Positions 6,159 to 14,546 are shown, counted from the stretch's first letter. The stretch is DNA of 28,060 bases from an uncultured Alistipes sp. (GCA_900542505.1 UQNV01000029.1:1-28060), one strand, 5' to 3'. The notes: generated by a model not told the origin, from the sequence alone. Numbers and translations are program-made.

Positions 6159-7751
6159 ATGACACATCGCGAATTACTACTCGGAGACGAAGCTCTCGCA
6201 CTGGGAGCCCTCCACGCGGGTCTGTCGGGCGTCTACGCCTACCCGGGTACCCCCTCGACCGAAATCACCGAATACATCCAGGGCCATCCCCTCGCCCGCG
6301 AGCGGGGCGTGCACTGCCTCTGGTCGACCAACGAAAAGACCGCCATGGAGGAGGCTCTCGGCATGTCGTTCGCCGGCAAGCGGGCGCTGGTCTGCATGAA
6401 GCACGTCGGCATGAACGTGGCAGCCGACGCATTCGTCAACTCCGGCATGACGGGCGCCAACGGCGGACTGGTTGTCGTGGCGGCCGACGACCCCTCGATG
6501 CACTCGTCACAGAACGAGCAGGATTCGCGTTTCTACGGCAAATTCTCGTTCATCCCCGTCTTCGAGCCCTCGTCGCAGCAGGAGACCTACGAGATGGTGC
6601 AGGAGGCCTTCGAATACTCGGAGCGCCACGGCATCCCGGTGCTGATGCGCCTGACCACCCGCATGGCCCATTCGCGCGCCGTTGTCGAGGTGAACGAGCC
6701 CAAGGCCCAGAACGAACTGCACTACCCCGCCCGGACGCGTCAGTGGGTGCTCATGCCGGGCAATTCGCGCGTCCGCTACAAGGCCCTCATCGAGGAGTAT
6801 GCCGCCTGTGAGCGCGAGGCTGTCACGAGCCGCTTCAATCCCTGCACCGAAGGCAGCGACACCTCGATGGGTATCATCGCCTGCGGCATCGGCTACAACT
6901 ACCTGATGGAGAACTATCCCGACGGATGCCCCTATCCGGTGCTCAAGATTTCGCAATACCCCGTCCCCACGGAGCAAATCCGCCGCATGGCCGAAAAGTG
7001 CTCCTCGCTGCTGGTCATCGAGGAGGGACAGCCGCTGGTCGAGGAGTCGCTGCGCGGCATCCTGCCCACGCCGCTGCCCATCCGCGGCCGCATGACGGGC
7101 GAGCTGCCCCGTACGGGCGAGCTGACGCCCGACTGCGTACGCGCGGCGCTCGGTCTGCCGCCGCTGGAGGCCCACGCCGCCAGCGAGATTGTCGTTCCGC
7201 GTCCGCCCGCCCTCTGCCAGGGATGCGGCCACCGCGACATGTACACGGCGCTCAAGGAGGTGGTCGAGGAGTTCGACCACGCCAAGGTCTTCAGCGACAT
7301 CGGCTGCTACACGCTCGGCTGGCTCGCCCCGTTCCACGCCATCGACACCTGCGTCGACATGGGCGCCTCGATTACGATGGCCAAGGGTGCCGCCGATGCC
7401 GGCCAGCACCCCTCCATCGCCGTCATCGGCGACTCAACCTTCACCCATTCGGGCATGACGGGACTGCTCGACGCCGTGAACGAGCAGAGCCCCATCACCG
7501 TCATCATCTCCGACAACCTCACCACCGGCATGACGGGCGGTCAGGATTCGGCCGGCACGGGACGCCTCGAGCAGATTTGCGCCGGTATCGGCGTCGAGCC
7601 CGAGCACATCCGCGTGGTGGTGCCGCTGCCGCGCAACCGCGAGGAGATGAAGCGCATCATCCGCGAGGAGATTGCCTACCCCGGCGTATCGGTCATCATC
7701 CCGCGCCGCGAATGCATCCAGACGGCCAAACGTCACAACGTCAAGAAATAA
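6159..7751 (+). CDS. iorA: Indolepyruvate:ferredoxin oxidoreductase, alpha subunit
   Basis: A 530-residue thiamine-diphosphate enzyme subunit that oxidatively decarboxylates aryl-pyruvates (indole-, phenyl- and 4-hydroxyphenylpyruvate) to aryl-acetyl-CoA, reducing ferredoxin. The N-terminal pyrimidine-binding domain begins near GVYAYPGTPSTEITEYI, with NEKTAMEEALG at about 63-73. The C-terminal TPP domain has CQGCGHRD (C353, C356) and the ThDP/Mg motif starting GDSTFTHSG (G424) with SDNLTTGMTGG after it. The protein stops shortly after RRECIQTAKR, where archaeal IorA continues into a ferredoxin domain with two CxxCxxCxxxC clusters; that domain is absent. Electrons must therefore leave by another route or a separate ferredoxin. 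It is first in the operon with iorB. Confidence 0.93.
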   Translation: MTHRELLLGDEALALGALHAGLSGVYAYPGTPSTEITEYIQGHPLARERGVHCLWSTNEKTAMEEALGMSFAGKRALVCMKHVGMNVAADAFVNSGMTGANGGLVVVAADDPSMHSSQNEQDSRFYGKFSFIPVFEPSSQQETYEMVQEAFEYSERHGIPVLMRLTTRMAHSRAVVEVNEPKAQNELHYPARTRQWVLMPGNSRVRYKALIEEYAACEREAVTSRFNPCTEGSDTSMGIIACGIGYNYLMENYPDGCPYPVLKISQYPVPTEQIRRMAEKCSSLLVIEEGQPLVEESLRGILPTPLPIRGRMTGELPRTGELTPDCVRAALGLPPLEAHAASEIVVPRPPALCQGCGHRDMYTALKEVVEEFDHAKVFSDIGCYTLGWLAPFHAIDTCVDMGASITMAKGAADAGQHPSIAVIGDSTFTHSGMTGLLDAVNEQSPITVIISDNLTTGMTGGQDSAGTGRLEQICAGIGVEPEHIRVVVPLPRNREEMKRIIREEIAYPGVSVIIPRRECIQTAKRHNVKK

Positions 7752-7823
7752 CCGCATCCGGAGCACGGCATCGGACGGTCCGTCCGGACGGTGCCGCAAC
7801 CGGGACAAAACGAAGAGCAACCC

Positions 7824-8411
7824 ATGAAAAAAGACATCATACTTTCGGGCGTCGGCGGACAGGGCATCCTCTCCATCGCCGCCATCATCGGCAAGGCGGC
7901 CCTCAACGAAGGGCTCCGCATCAAGCAGGCCGAAGTCCACGGCATGAGCCAGCGCGGCGGCGACGTACAGTCGAACCTGCGCATCAGCTCCGAGACCATC
8001 GCTTCGGACCTCATCCCGCAGGGAGGGGCCGACATCATCATCTCGCTCGAACCGATGGAGGCGCTGCGCTACCTGCCGTGGCTCTCGGCCGACGGCTGGG
8101 TCATCACCAACACCACCCCCTTCGTCAACATTCCGAACTATCCGGAAAGCGAGGCGCTCGAGGGTGAACTGAAGCGTCTGCCCCACGTCGTGGCGCTCGA
8201 CGTCGATGCGCTGGCCCGCGAGGCGGCTTCGCCCCGCGCGGCGAACATCGTGCTGCTGGGTGCCGCCGCGCCGTTCCTGGGCCTCGAGGCCGAGAAGCTC
8301 GAGCAGGGCATCCGCGACATCTTCGCACGCAAGGGCGACGCGGTGGTCGAGACCAACCTCGCGGCCTTCCGCGCCGGATACGAACACACACTCAAAACGG
8401 CACAGCGATGA
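7824..8411 (+). CDS. iorB: Indolepyruvate:ferredoxin oxidoreductase, beta subunit
   Basis: A 195-residue gamma-domain subunit of the 2-oxoacid:ferredoxin oxidoreductase superfamily, partner of IorA. The N-terminus MKKDIILSGVGGQGILSIA and the later QAEVHGMSQRGGDVQSNLRI are family hallmarks. The ATG at 7824 is chosen because the GTG at 7791 only adds a non-conserved stretch and the conserved fold begins at the MKKD methionine. The 72-bp gap after iorA contains a small GC-rich inverted repeat. It overlaps the aminotransferase gene by 4 bp (ATGA). Confidence 0.93.
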   Translation: MKKDIILSGVGGQGILSIAAIIGKAALNEGLRIKQAEVHGMSQRGGDVQSNLRISSETIASDLIPQGGADIIISLEPMEALRYLPWLSADGWVITNTTPFVNIPNYPESEALEGELKRLPHVVALDVDALAREAASPRAANIVLLGAAAPFLGLEAEKLEQGIRDIFARKGDAVVETNLAAFRAGYEHTLKTAQR

Positions 8412-9718
8412 ACATCCCCTTTGAACCCTCCGTGCTCGACTCCGCGCTGGAGCGCATGGACATCGCCGACATCGCCCAGGCGACCATCCGCCAGTCGGGC
8501 GACATCGCACGACTGATGGAGCAGGCCACAGGAACGGAGTTCATCCACCTCGAGATGGGTGTTCCGGGGCTTCCGCCCGAACACATCGGCGTCGAGGCCG
8601 AATGCGAGGCGCTCCACCGCGGCGTGGCGTCGCAGTATCCCAACATGTACGGCATCGCCCCGCTCAAGGAGGAGGCTTCGCGCTTCATCCGCGCCTTCCT
8701 CGACATCGAGGTCGACCCGCGGGGCTGCATCCCCACCGTCGGCTCGATGCAGGGGAGCTTCACCCTCTTCCAGCTCTGCTCGCAGCTCGACCCCAAGCGG
8801 GACACGATTCTCTTCATCGACCCCGGATTCCCCGTACAGCGCAGCCAGACGCGCATCCTGGGCATCCCGAGCGTCTCGTTCGACATCTACGACTACCGTG
8901 CCGAGAAGCTGGGGCCCAAGCTCGAGAGCTTCCTGCGCGAGGGCAACATCGCCGCCATCGTCTACTCGAACCCCAACAACCCGGCGTGGATTTGCCTCAC
9001 GGAGGATGAGCTGCGCACGGTGGGCGAGCTGGCGACCAGGTACGACGCCGTGGTCATCGAGGATTTGGCCTACCTCTGCATGGACTTCCGCAAACCGCTG
9101 GGCCGCCCCTTCGAGGCGCCCTTCCAGGCGACGGTGGCCCGCTACACGAAGAACTACATCCTGATGCTCTCGGCCTCGAAAATCTTCAGCTACGCCGGCC
9201 AGCGCATCGCCATCGCGGCCATTTCCGACGGACTCTTCCACCGCGAATACCCCGAACTGCGCCGCCGTTACGGCATCGCACGGCTGGGCGACGCCTATGT
9301 GCTGACGTTCCTCTACGCCGCCTCGTCCGGCACGAGCCACTCGGCGCAGCACGCCCTAGCGGCCATGTTCCGCGCAGCGGCCGACGGACGGCTCAACTTC
9401 GTCGACGAGACGTCGGAGTATGCCCGCCGGGCCCGTCTGACCAAGGAGACCTTCACGCGTCACGGCTTCCGCATCGTCTACGACCACGACCTGGGCGAGC
9501 CGGTGAGCGACGGCTTCTTCTACACCATCGGCTACGGCTCGCTGTCGAGCGCCGAGCTGCTGCGCGAGCTGCTGCTCTACGGCATCTGCGCCATCTCGCT
9601 CACCTCGACGGGCAGCCAGCAGCCCGGCATCCGCGTCTGCATCTCGCAGATGAACCGTCCCGAACAGTTCGAGCAGCTCGAGGAGCGGCTCGCACGCTTC
9701 GAGCGCGACCACCAGTAA
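8408..9718 (+). CDS. PLP-dependent class I/II aminotransferase
   Basis: A 436-residue fold-type I aminotransferase. Visible motifs: YGIAPLKEEASRF near residue 80, the cofactor-contacting YSNPNNPAW, the IEDLAYLCMD strand with the Asp that binds the pyridine nitrogen, and the Schiff-base lysine in SASKIFSYAGQR (K258 by codon count). A C-terminal IRVCIS arginine is a likely carboxylate binder. The 4-bp overlap with iorB argues that it produces the 2-oxo acid IorAB consumes, most simply an aromatic amino acid transaminase. Substrate choice is inferred from context only; branched-chain substrates are an alternative. Confidence 0.92.
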   Translation: MNIPFEPSVLDSALERMDIADIAQATIRQSGDIARLMEQATGTEFIHLEMGVPGLPPEHIGVEAECEALHRGVASQYPNMYGIAPLKEEASRFIRAFLDIEVDPRGCIPTVGSMQGSFTLFQLCSQLDPKRDTILFIDPGFPVQRSQTRILGIPSVSFDIYDYRAEKLGPKLESFLREGNIAAIVYSNPNNPAWICLTEDELRTVGELATRYDAVVIEDLAYLCMDFRKPLGRPFEAPFQATVARYTKNYILMLSASKIFSYAGQRIAIAAISDGLFHREYPELRRRYGIARLGDAYVLTFLYAASSGTSHSAQHALAAMFRAAADGRLNFVDETSEYARRARLTKETFTRHGFRIVYDHDLGEPVSDGFFYTIGYGSLSSAELLRELLLYGICAISLTSTGSQQPGIRVCISQMNRPEQFEQLEERLARFERDHQ

Positions 9719-9728
9719 CCGACCGTAC

Positions 9729-9762
9729 GGAGGCGGACGTCCCCGGTGGACGTTCCGCCTCC
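9729..9762 (+). other. Hairpin between the aminotransferase and CoA-transferase genes
   Basis: GGAGGCGGACGTCC (9729-9742) pairs with GGACGTTCCGCCTCC (9748-9762) with one bulged T. No T run follows, so it is more likely an mRNA stabiliser or partial attenuator inside the operon than a full terminator. No strong -7 box lies between it and the next gene. Confidence 0.5.
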
Positions 9763-9806
9763 GCCGTCGAAAATCGAACCAAAAACACAAGAGAGACTCA
9801 TCCGCA

Positions 9807-11102
9807 ATGAAATACACGACAGCCGCCGAGGCGGTGCGCCTCATCCAATCCCACAGCAGCGTCTACATCCAGGGCAGCACCTCGATTCCCGAAACGCTGG
9901 TCCGCGCCATGGCCGACCGCGCCGGGGAGCTCACCGACGTGAAGGTCTACTCGGCATTCGCCGTGGGAGCCTTCGACGCCCCCTACTGCCAGCCCGAGAA
10001 CCGGGAGAGCTTCCTGGTCAACAGCCTCTTCGTGGCCAACAACATCCGCCGCTGGCTCGCCGAGGGCTACGGACAGACCATTCCCGCCTTCCTGGGCGAG
10101 ATTCCCGCCATGTTCCGCGACGGAACGCTGCCGGTCGACGTGGCACTGCTCAACCTTTCGTGCCCCAACGAGGAGGGATACTGCTCGTTCGGCGTCTCGG
10201 CCGACCTGGCCGTCTCGGCCGCGGAGTGCGCCCCTACGCTCATCGGCCAAATCAACAAGGCGATGCCCTTCTCCTATGGTGACGCCGTGATTCACATCTC
10301 GAAGCTGGCGGCCGCCGTCGAGGTCGACGACCCGCTGGTCGAGGTGCCGACGGCCGTGCCGACCGAGGTGGAGCGCCGCATCGGCAACTACATCGCCGAG
10401 ATGATTCCCGACGGTGCGACGCTCCAGATTGGCGTGGGCGGCATTCCCAACGCCGTGCTGGCGGCCCTCAAGGACCACAAGCACCTGGGTCTGCACACCG
10501 AGGCGATGACCGACGGCGTGCTGCCGCTCATCGAGAGCGGCGTCATCGACAACTCGCTGAAGAGCGTCATGCCGGGCATCAGCGTAGCGTCGCTGGCTCT
10601 GGGTTCACGGCGTCTGTACGACTACATGGACTACTGCAAGGAGCTGGTGATGAAGGATGTGGCGTGGACCAACGACCCGTTCCGCATCCGCCAGAACCCC
10701 AAGGTGATGGCCATCAACTCGGCCGTCGAGGTGGACCTCACGGGCCAGGTGTGCGCCGATTCGGTCGGCACGCGCATCATCTCGGGCGTCGGCGGGCAGC
10801 ACGACTTCATGTACGGCGGCGCGCTCTCGGAAGGGGGCCGCACCTTCATCGCCATCCCATCGACCACACCCAAGGGGGCGTCGAAAATCAAGGCGCTGCT
10901 CACGCCGGGGGCCGGCGTGGTCACCACGCGCCACATGGTACAGAACATCGTCACCGAGTACGGCGTGGCGCAGCTGCGCGGCCGCAACCTAGCCGAGCGC
11001 GCACGGGCGCTCATCGACATCGCCCATCCTTCGGTCCGCGAAGAGCTGGAGCGGGAGGCGGCAGAGCGCTTCGGATACTCGTTCCTGCGCCTGAAACACT
11101 GA
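9807..11102 (+). CDS. Acetyl-CoA hydrolase/transferase-family protein (CoA-transferase)
   Basis: A 431-residue two-domain enzyme of the acetyl-CoA hydrolase/4-hydroxybutyrate CoA-transferase family, which moves CoA between carboxylates through a glutamyl-CoA intermediate. The C-terminal domain has GVGGIPNAVLAAL (from about 210) and HTEAMTDGV; by family analogy the Glu there (E232) is the likely catalytic residue. GGQHDFMYGG and the following FIAIPST are further family motifs. Placed after iorAB and the aminotransferase, it could pass CoA from aryl-acetyl-CoA to acetate, releasing aryl-acetate and saving energy as acetyl-CoA. A role with succinyl- or butyryl-CoA is equally compatible with the sequence. 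It ends the operon and a terminator follows. Confidence 0.88.
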   Translation: MKYTTAAEAVRLIQSHSSVYIQGSTSIPETLVRAMADRAGELTDVKVYSAFAVGAFDAPYCQPENRESFLVNSLFVANNIRRWLAEGYGQTIPAFLGEIPAMFRDGTLPVDVALLNLSCPNEEGYCSFGVSADLAVSAAECAPTLIGQINKAMPFSYGDAVIHISKLAAAVEVDDPLVEVPTAVPTEVERRIGNYIAEMIPDGATLQIGVGGIPNAVLAALKDHKHLGLHTEAMTDGVLPLIESGVIDNSLKSVMPGISVASLALGSRRLYDYMDYCKELVMKDVAWTNDPFRIRQNPKVMAINSAVEVDLTGQVCADSVGTRIISGVGGQHDFMYGGALSEGGRTFIAIPSTTPKGASKIKALLTPGAGVVTTRHMVQNIVTEYGVAQLRGRNLAERARALIDIAHPSVREELEREAAERFGYSFLRLKH

Positions 11103-11190
11103 GCGGGTCGGCGGCCGGTCCGGCGTGAACGGACAAGGTGAGGACGGATACGGACCGCCGCCGCCCGCGTAAACCACTCAAAGAGAGAGA

Positions 11191-11234
11191 GGGGGGAGTA
11201 TCGGTTCTGTTCCGACACTCCCCCCTTGTTATTT
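11191..11234 (+). terminator. Terminator of the ior/CoA-transferase operon
   Basis: GGGGGGAGT (11191-11199) pairs with ACTCCCCCC (11217-11225), extended by TCGG/CCGA after one mismatch, and is followed by TTGTTATTT. Confidence 0.85.
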
Positions 11235-11288
11235 CCGAAGGGTACCCTCTGTGCCGCCGACCGGGCCGTGCCCGGCAGGGACAGGCAC

Positions 11289-11348
11289 GGCTGGAATGAA
11301 CTCGACAGGAATGAGCCCGGCTGGAATGAGTTCGACAGAAACGGGGCC
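11289..11348 (+). repeat. Two-copy 30-bp tandem repeat in a gene-free region
   Basis: Two adjacent 30-bp units each begin GGCTGGAATGA and continue TCGACAG with a few substitutions (11289-11318 and 11319-11348). The surrounding 11235-11460 shows no gene or RNA signal. Confidence 0.6.
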
Positions 11349-11468
11349 CAAGGCGCAGGACACGGCACGGGAGCCTCGGGTCGCCGGGCCCTGACGGACG
11401 GAGCCTCTCCGCCGCCGGTCCATCGCACCGTGTAGGCCCCTTCGTTTCGGAAATCCGCCTCGGATTCC

Positions 11469-11476
11469 TATCTTTG
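11469..11476 (+). promoter_or_regulatory. -7 box of the HAD phosphatase promoter
   Basis: TATCTTTG is an exact TAnnTTTG match followed by C. TTTC at 11445-11448, 20 nt upstream, is a weak -33 box. The leader would be about 24 nt. Confidence 0.75.
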
Positions 11477-11504
11477 CATCCGTAACCGCAAAACGAGAGA
11501 ACCC

Positions 11505-12164
11505 ATGCGCTGGCAATACCTCTTCTTCGACCTCGACGGCACGCTGACCGACCCCATGCTGGGCATCACCCGCTCGGTGCAGTACGCCCTGCGCCACTTC
11601 GGCATCGAGGTGACCGACCTGAGCACGCTCTGCCCCTTCATCGGACCGCCGCTCAAAGACTCCTTCCGCGAGTTCTACGGCATGGACGACACCCGGGCCG
11701 AGGAGGCCATCGCCCTCACCCGCGAATACTTCGCCCCGAAGGGCATCTTCGAGAACGAGCTCTACGCGGGAATCCCCCAACTGCTTGAGGCATTGCGCCA
11801 GGGTGGCGCACGGATAGCCATGGCCACCTCGAAACCCGCCCCCTTTGCCCGCCGGATTGCGGAGCACTTCGCCATCGACCGCTACTTCGACCTCATCGAG
11901 GGGAGTACGCTCGACGGCACGCGCACGACCAAGAGCGAGGTGCTGCGGCTGGCCATCGAGGGGCTGGGAGTCACCGACCCCGCTCAGGCGGTGATGGTGG
12001 GCGACCGCCGTTTCGACATCGAGGGGGCCGCCGCCACGGGTATCGAGTCCATCGGGGTGCTCTACGGCTACGGCTCGCGCGAGGAGCTCGAGCAGGCGGG
12101 AGCCACCCACATCGTCGCCGACGTAGGGGAGCTGGGCCGGCTGCTGCTCGGCAGCCGGGAGTAA
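11505..12164 (+). CDS. HAD-superfamily hydrolase, phosphoglycolate phosphatase-like
   Basis: A 219-residue cytosolic phosphatase of the Gph/5'-nucleotidase branch of the HAD superfamily. Motif I FFDLDGTLTDP supplies nucleophile D9 and acid/base D11. Motif II Thr/Ser is in MATSKPA and motif III Lys in TRTTKSEV. Motif IV GDRRFD gives Mg ligands D167 and D171. The helical cap lies between motifs I and II (about 20-85), as in Gph. The substrate could be phosphoglycolate, a nucleotide or a sugar phosphate; the sequence does not settle it. It stands alone with its own promoter, followed by a shared terminator and repeat array. Confidence 0.9.
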   Translation: MRWQYLFFDLDGTLTDPMLGITRSVQYALRHFGIEVTDLSTLCPFIGPPLKDSFREFYGMDDTRAEEAIALTREYFAPKGIFENELYAGIPQLLEALRQGGARIAMATSKPAPFARRIAEHFAIDRYFDLIEGSTLDGTRTTKSEVLRLAIEGLGVTDPAQAVMVGDRRFDIEGAAATGIESIGVLYGYGSREELEQAGATHIVADVGELGRLLLGSRE

Positions 12165-12348
12165 AATCGGGAGCAACTCCGGGAGGGACTCCAGGCGGGC
12201 CCCACACGCTCCGAGGTCCGCACCCCGACCTTGCGCCCGCCCTCAGGAGCATCACGACGGGCGGAAACCGCCGAAGGGATTCGAAGCCCTCTCGTCCCGC
12301 TCCGACCTCGCGAAAAAGCAACCAAAATCCGACAGAGATACCTTGCAC

Positions 12349-12386
12349 AAGGCCTCCGGTTCTGCAGAAACCGGAGGCCTTTTCGT
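12349..12386 (+). terminator. Terminator after the HAD gene (possibly bidirectional)
   Basis: AAGGCCTCCGGTT (12349-12361) and AACCGGAGGCCTT (12369-12381) form a perfect 13-bp stem around CTGCAGA, followed by TTTCGTT on the plus strand. It lies between convergent genes. Its 3' arm flows straight into the 43-bp repeat array. Confidence 0.85.
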
Positions 12387-12530
12387 TGCCGCACGGAGGC
12401 TCGGGTTCGCAGGCCCGGAGCTCTTTCGTTGCCGCACGGAGGCTCGGGTTCGCAGGCCCTGAGCTCTTTCGTTGCCGCGCGGAGGCTCGGGTTCACAGGC
12501 CCCGGAGCTCTTTCGTTGCCGCACGGAGAC
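12381..12530 (+). repeat. 43-bp tandem repeat array between convergent genes
   Basis: Units start TTTCGTTGCCGC at 12381, 12424, 12467 and 12511 (spacings 43, 43, 44). Each reads on through CGGAGGCTCGGGTT and AGGCC to GAGCTC. Copies one and two are near-identical, the third has a few changes and the fourth breaks off after about 20 bp. Because 43 is not a multiple of three, reading through the array gives the same sequence in three frames in turn, so the open frames over it are not genes. The rest of the convergent gap (12165-12348 and 12531-12575) holds nothing else recognisable. Confidence 0.9.
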
Positions 12531-12575
12531 TCCGGCAGGCAAGCGCCGACTCCTGCCCGCCCCGCCGCGGAGCGC

Positions 12576-14546
12576 TCATCGCCCGACGCTGTCGGCCGCG
12601 ATGCTCCGCCCCTCATGCCGGAAGCGGATGGCGGGCTCCATCTGCTCGATGCGGCCATCGCTCATGCGCACCCGCCAGCTCGGCGCCTGGAAGAGCTCCC
12701 GCCAGAGCCGTCCGTCGTCCCAGAGCGAGGCGACGTAGCGGAGCCTCAGAACGGGCAGCGTATCGCGCAGCGCAACGTCGAGGCCGACGATGCCCTCCGT
12801 CCCCGAGAGAAAGCTCCGGAACTCGGGCATATGCCGCCGCACCGAAGGCTCCCGGACCTCGGGGAAGGGAACCTCGTAGAGAGCCTTGGGATGGAGCCGG
12901 TCGTCGCCCCAGCGCGCGCTGTTGAGGCTGAAGGGGCCCGAAAGGCGCGACGCCTCGTCGAACATCCGCGCCAGGAACTCGCCGCGCGGCACCTCGCCGA
13001 GCCGCACACACTCCGCCAGGCGGAAGCCAGGCGCCACCCGCTGCTCACCCCCGGGCCCGCGCAACACCGTCTCGCGGGCCTCGATGACCTCACCGAGCCG
13101 CTCCTCGGTAAGACCTGCCGACGGAAGCGCATAGAGCGTCACCCGGACCGGGCAGGCAAACTCCGACTCGAACCCGCATACGCCGCCGAGGAGGCGGAGC
13201 TGATGCTCGAAGAGGGCGATGTCCGTCCGGTCGTGGAGCCCCTCGACCCCCAGCTGCCAGCAATCGAGGCGGGCGACATCGGCCGCCGGAGCGAAGAACT
13301 GCGCCGTGACGGGGGTGAAGATGGCCTCGAGAATCCGCTCCGGAGCGGTCCGCGACGGGTCGTAGGTCACCTCGACGGCGTGGCGCCGCACGAAGGTCCT
13401 CACGCCGCAGACGCCCTCGATGCGCTGCATCCGCGCGGCAAAGGCCTTCGACGAACCGTAGCACTTGATGCTGCGGAGCCCCTCGATTTCGTAGATCTGC
13501 AGCGGGATGTCGGCCCGTGCGGCCTCACCCCACCGCTCGTCGATGGTCGGCAGTTCGAAACGCCCGCCGCACCACAACGCGGCGAGGAAGAGCGCAACGG
13601 CCGTCAGGGCCGGCAGCCACCGCAACCGGCGGCGTCCGCCGACACTCAGCGCCCCGACCGGGCAGGCGGCAAGGCAGTCGCCGCACATCGTGCAGTCGAT
13701 ATGCGCAACGCGATGCTCCGAGCATACGGCAATACCGTAGAGACAACGCCGCATGCAATGGCGGCAGCCGTTGCACGAGGCGGCGTTGCGGCGCACGTGG
13801 AGCAACGGGACAAAGCAGCCGCGCAGCAGGAGCAGCTCCCACAGCGCCCCGCCCACGCAGAGGAGCACGAGCACCCAGAACCAGGCACGCGGAACGCCCC
13901 ACGCCGCGAGCCCCCACGCCACAAGGGCCGCCGCCACGACGAGCGGCCACTGGCGGAAGAGGTTGGCCGCCGCACCCAGCGGGCAGACATAGCGGCACCA
14001 GAACATCCCGACGCAGAGGCTCCCCGCAAGCAGCACGGCGAGCATTGCGAGCGACATCCACAGCACGCTCTCGCCCCCGAAGCCGGTCGCGACGGCATAG
14101 TAGGGGTCGAGCTTGCGGCAGAAGAGTTCGCTCGACGAGAGGGTGAAGTAGAAGACCGTGAAGAGCAGCGCATACTTGAGCGTGCGGAGCAGCCGGTCGG
14201 CAACGCCGCCCGGCCGCGGGTCGCGTCGCACTCCGAGCCGCGCACCCAGCCGCCCCAGCCACCCGGCGACAGTCCCCACGGGGCACAGATAGCCGCAGAA
14301 GAGTTTGGCGAAGAGCACCACGCCCACGGCCAGCGCAAGCCCCATGGCAATCTGGAGCATCGACATCGAGCAGGCCAGCGTGCCGTTGGCCAGGTAGGAG
14401 CCCAGGGCCTGCAGACCGCCGAAGGGGCAGTAGGCCTCGACGTCGGCCGCAACGCCGTTGCCGAAGGCGTAAAAGAGGGTCGCCGCAAGGGCGAGCAGCA
14501 CGCCCCACTGCAGCAGCAGTTTCGGAAGGTTGGGTTGTCGTTTCAT
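12576..14546 (-). CDS. NapH/CcoG-like membrane ferredoxin protein with HMA-fold repeats
   Basis: A 656-residue protein. A first membrane helix (about 8-29) is followed by CPFGGLQ (40-46) and then FCGYLCP (C84, C88), with a second pair in FWCRYVCP (C184, C188), typical of NapH/NosR/CcoG polyferredoxin membrane proteins. A cytosolic 2[4Fe-4S] domain follows: C258-C261-C264-C268 and C285-C288-C291-C295. After another helix (about 308-326) the C-terminal 330 residues look like three heavy-metal-associated (ferredoxin-like) folds: about 349-415 (GVCGVRTFVRRHAVEVTYDP), about 428-490 (GVCGFESEF, PVRVTLY) and about 570-625 (GIVGLDVAL). The first has a single Cys (IKCYGSS) instead of CxxC; the others have none. 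An electron-transfer or metal-delivery role is inferred. The ATG at 14546 is chosen because upstream codons to 14789 are Arg/Ala/Gly-rich and run over the predicted promoter. Confidence 0.85.
   Translation of the reverse strand: MKRQPNLPKLLLQWGVLLALAATLFYAFGNGVAADVEAYCPFGGLQALGSYLANGTLACSMSMLQIAMGLALAVGVVLFAKLFCGYLCPVGTVAGWLGRLGARLGVRRDPRPGGVADRLLRTLKYALLFTVFYFTLSSSELFCRKLDPYYAVATGFGGESVLWMSLAMLAVLLAGSLCVGMFWCRYVCPLGAAANLFRQWPLVVAAALVAWGLAAWGVPRAWFWVLVLLCVGGALWELLLLRGCFVPLLHVRRNAASCNGCRHCMRRCLYGIAVCSEHRVAHIDCTMCGDCLAACPVGALSVGGRRRLRWLPALTAVALFLAALWCGGRFELPTIDERWGEAARADIPLQIYEIEGLRSIKCYGSSKAFAARMQRIEGVCGVRTFVRRHAVEVTYDPSRTAPERILEAIFTPVTAQFFAPAADVARLDCWQLGVEGLHDRTDIALFEHQLRLLGGVCGFESEFACPVRVTLYALPSAGLTEERLGEVIEARETVLRGPGGEQRVAPGFRLAECVRLGEVPRGEFLARMFDEASRLSGPFSLNSARWGDDRLHPKALYEVPFPEVREPSVRRHMPEFRSFLSGTEGIVGLDVALRDTLPVLRLRYVASLWDDGRLWRELFQAPSWRVRMSDGRIEQMEPAIRFRHEGRSIAADSVGR

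Noticed and set aside
12381..12530. CRISPR array
   Set aside because: Units are directly adjacent with no unique spacers, and no cas genes are present. The same holds for the heptamers at 18750.
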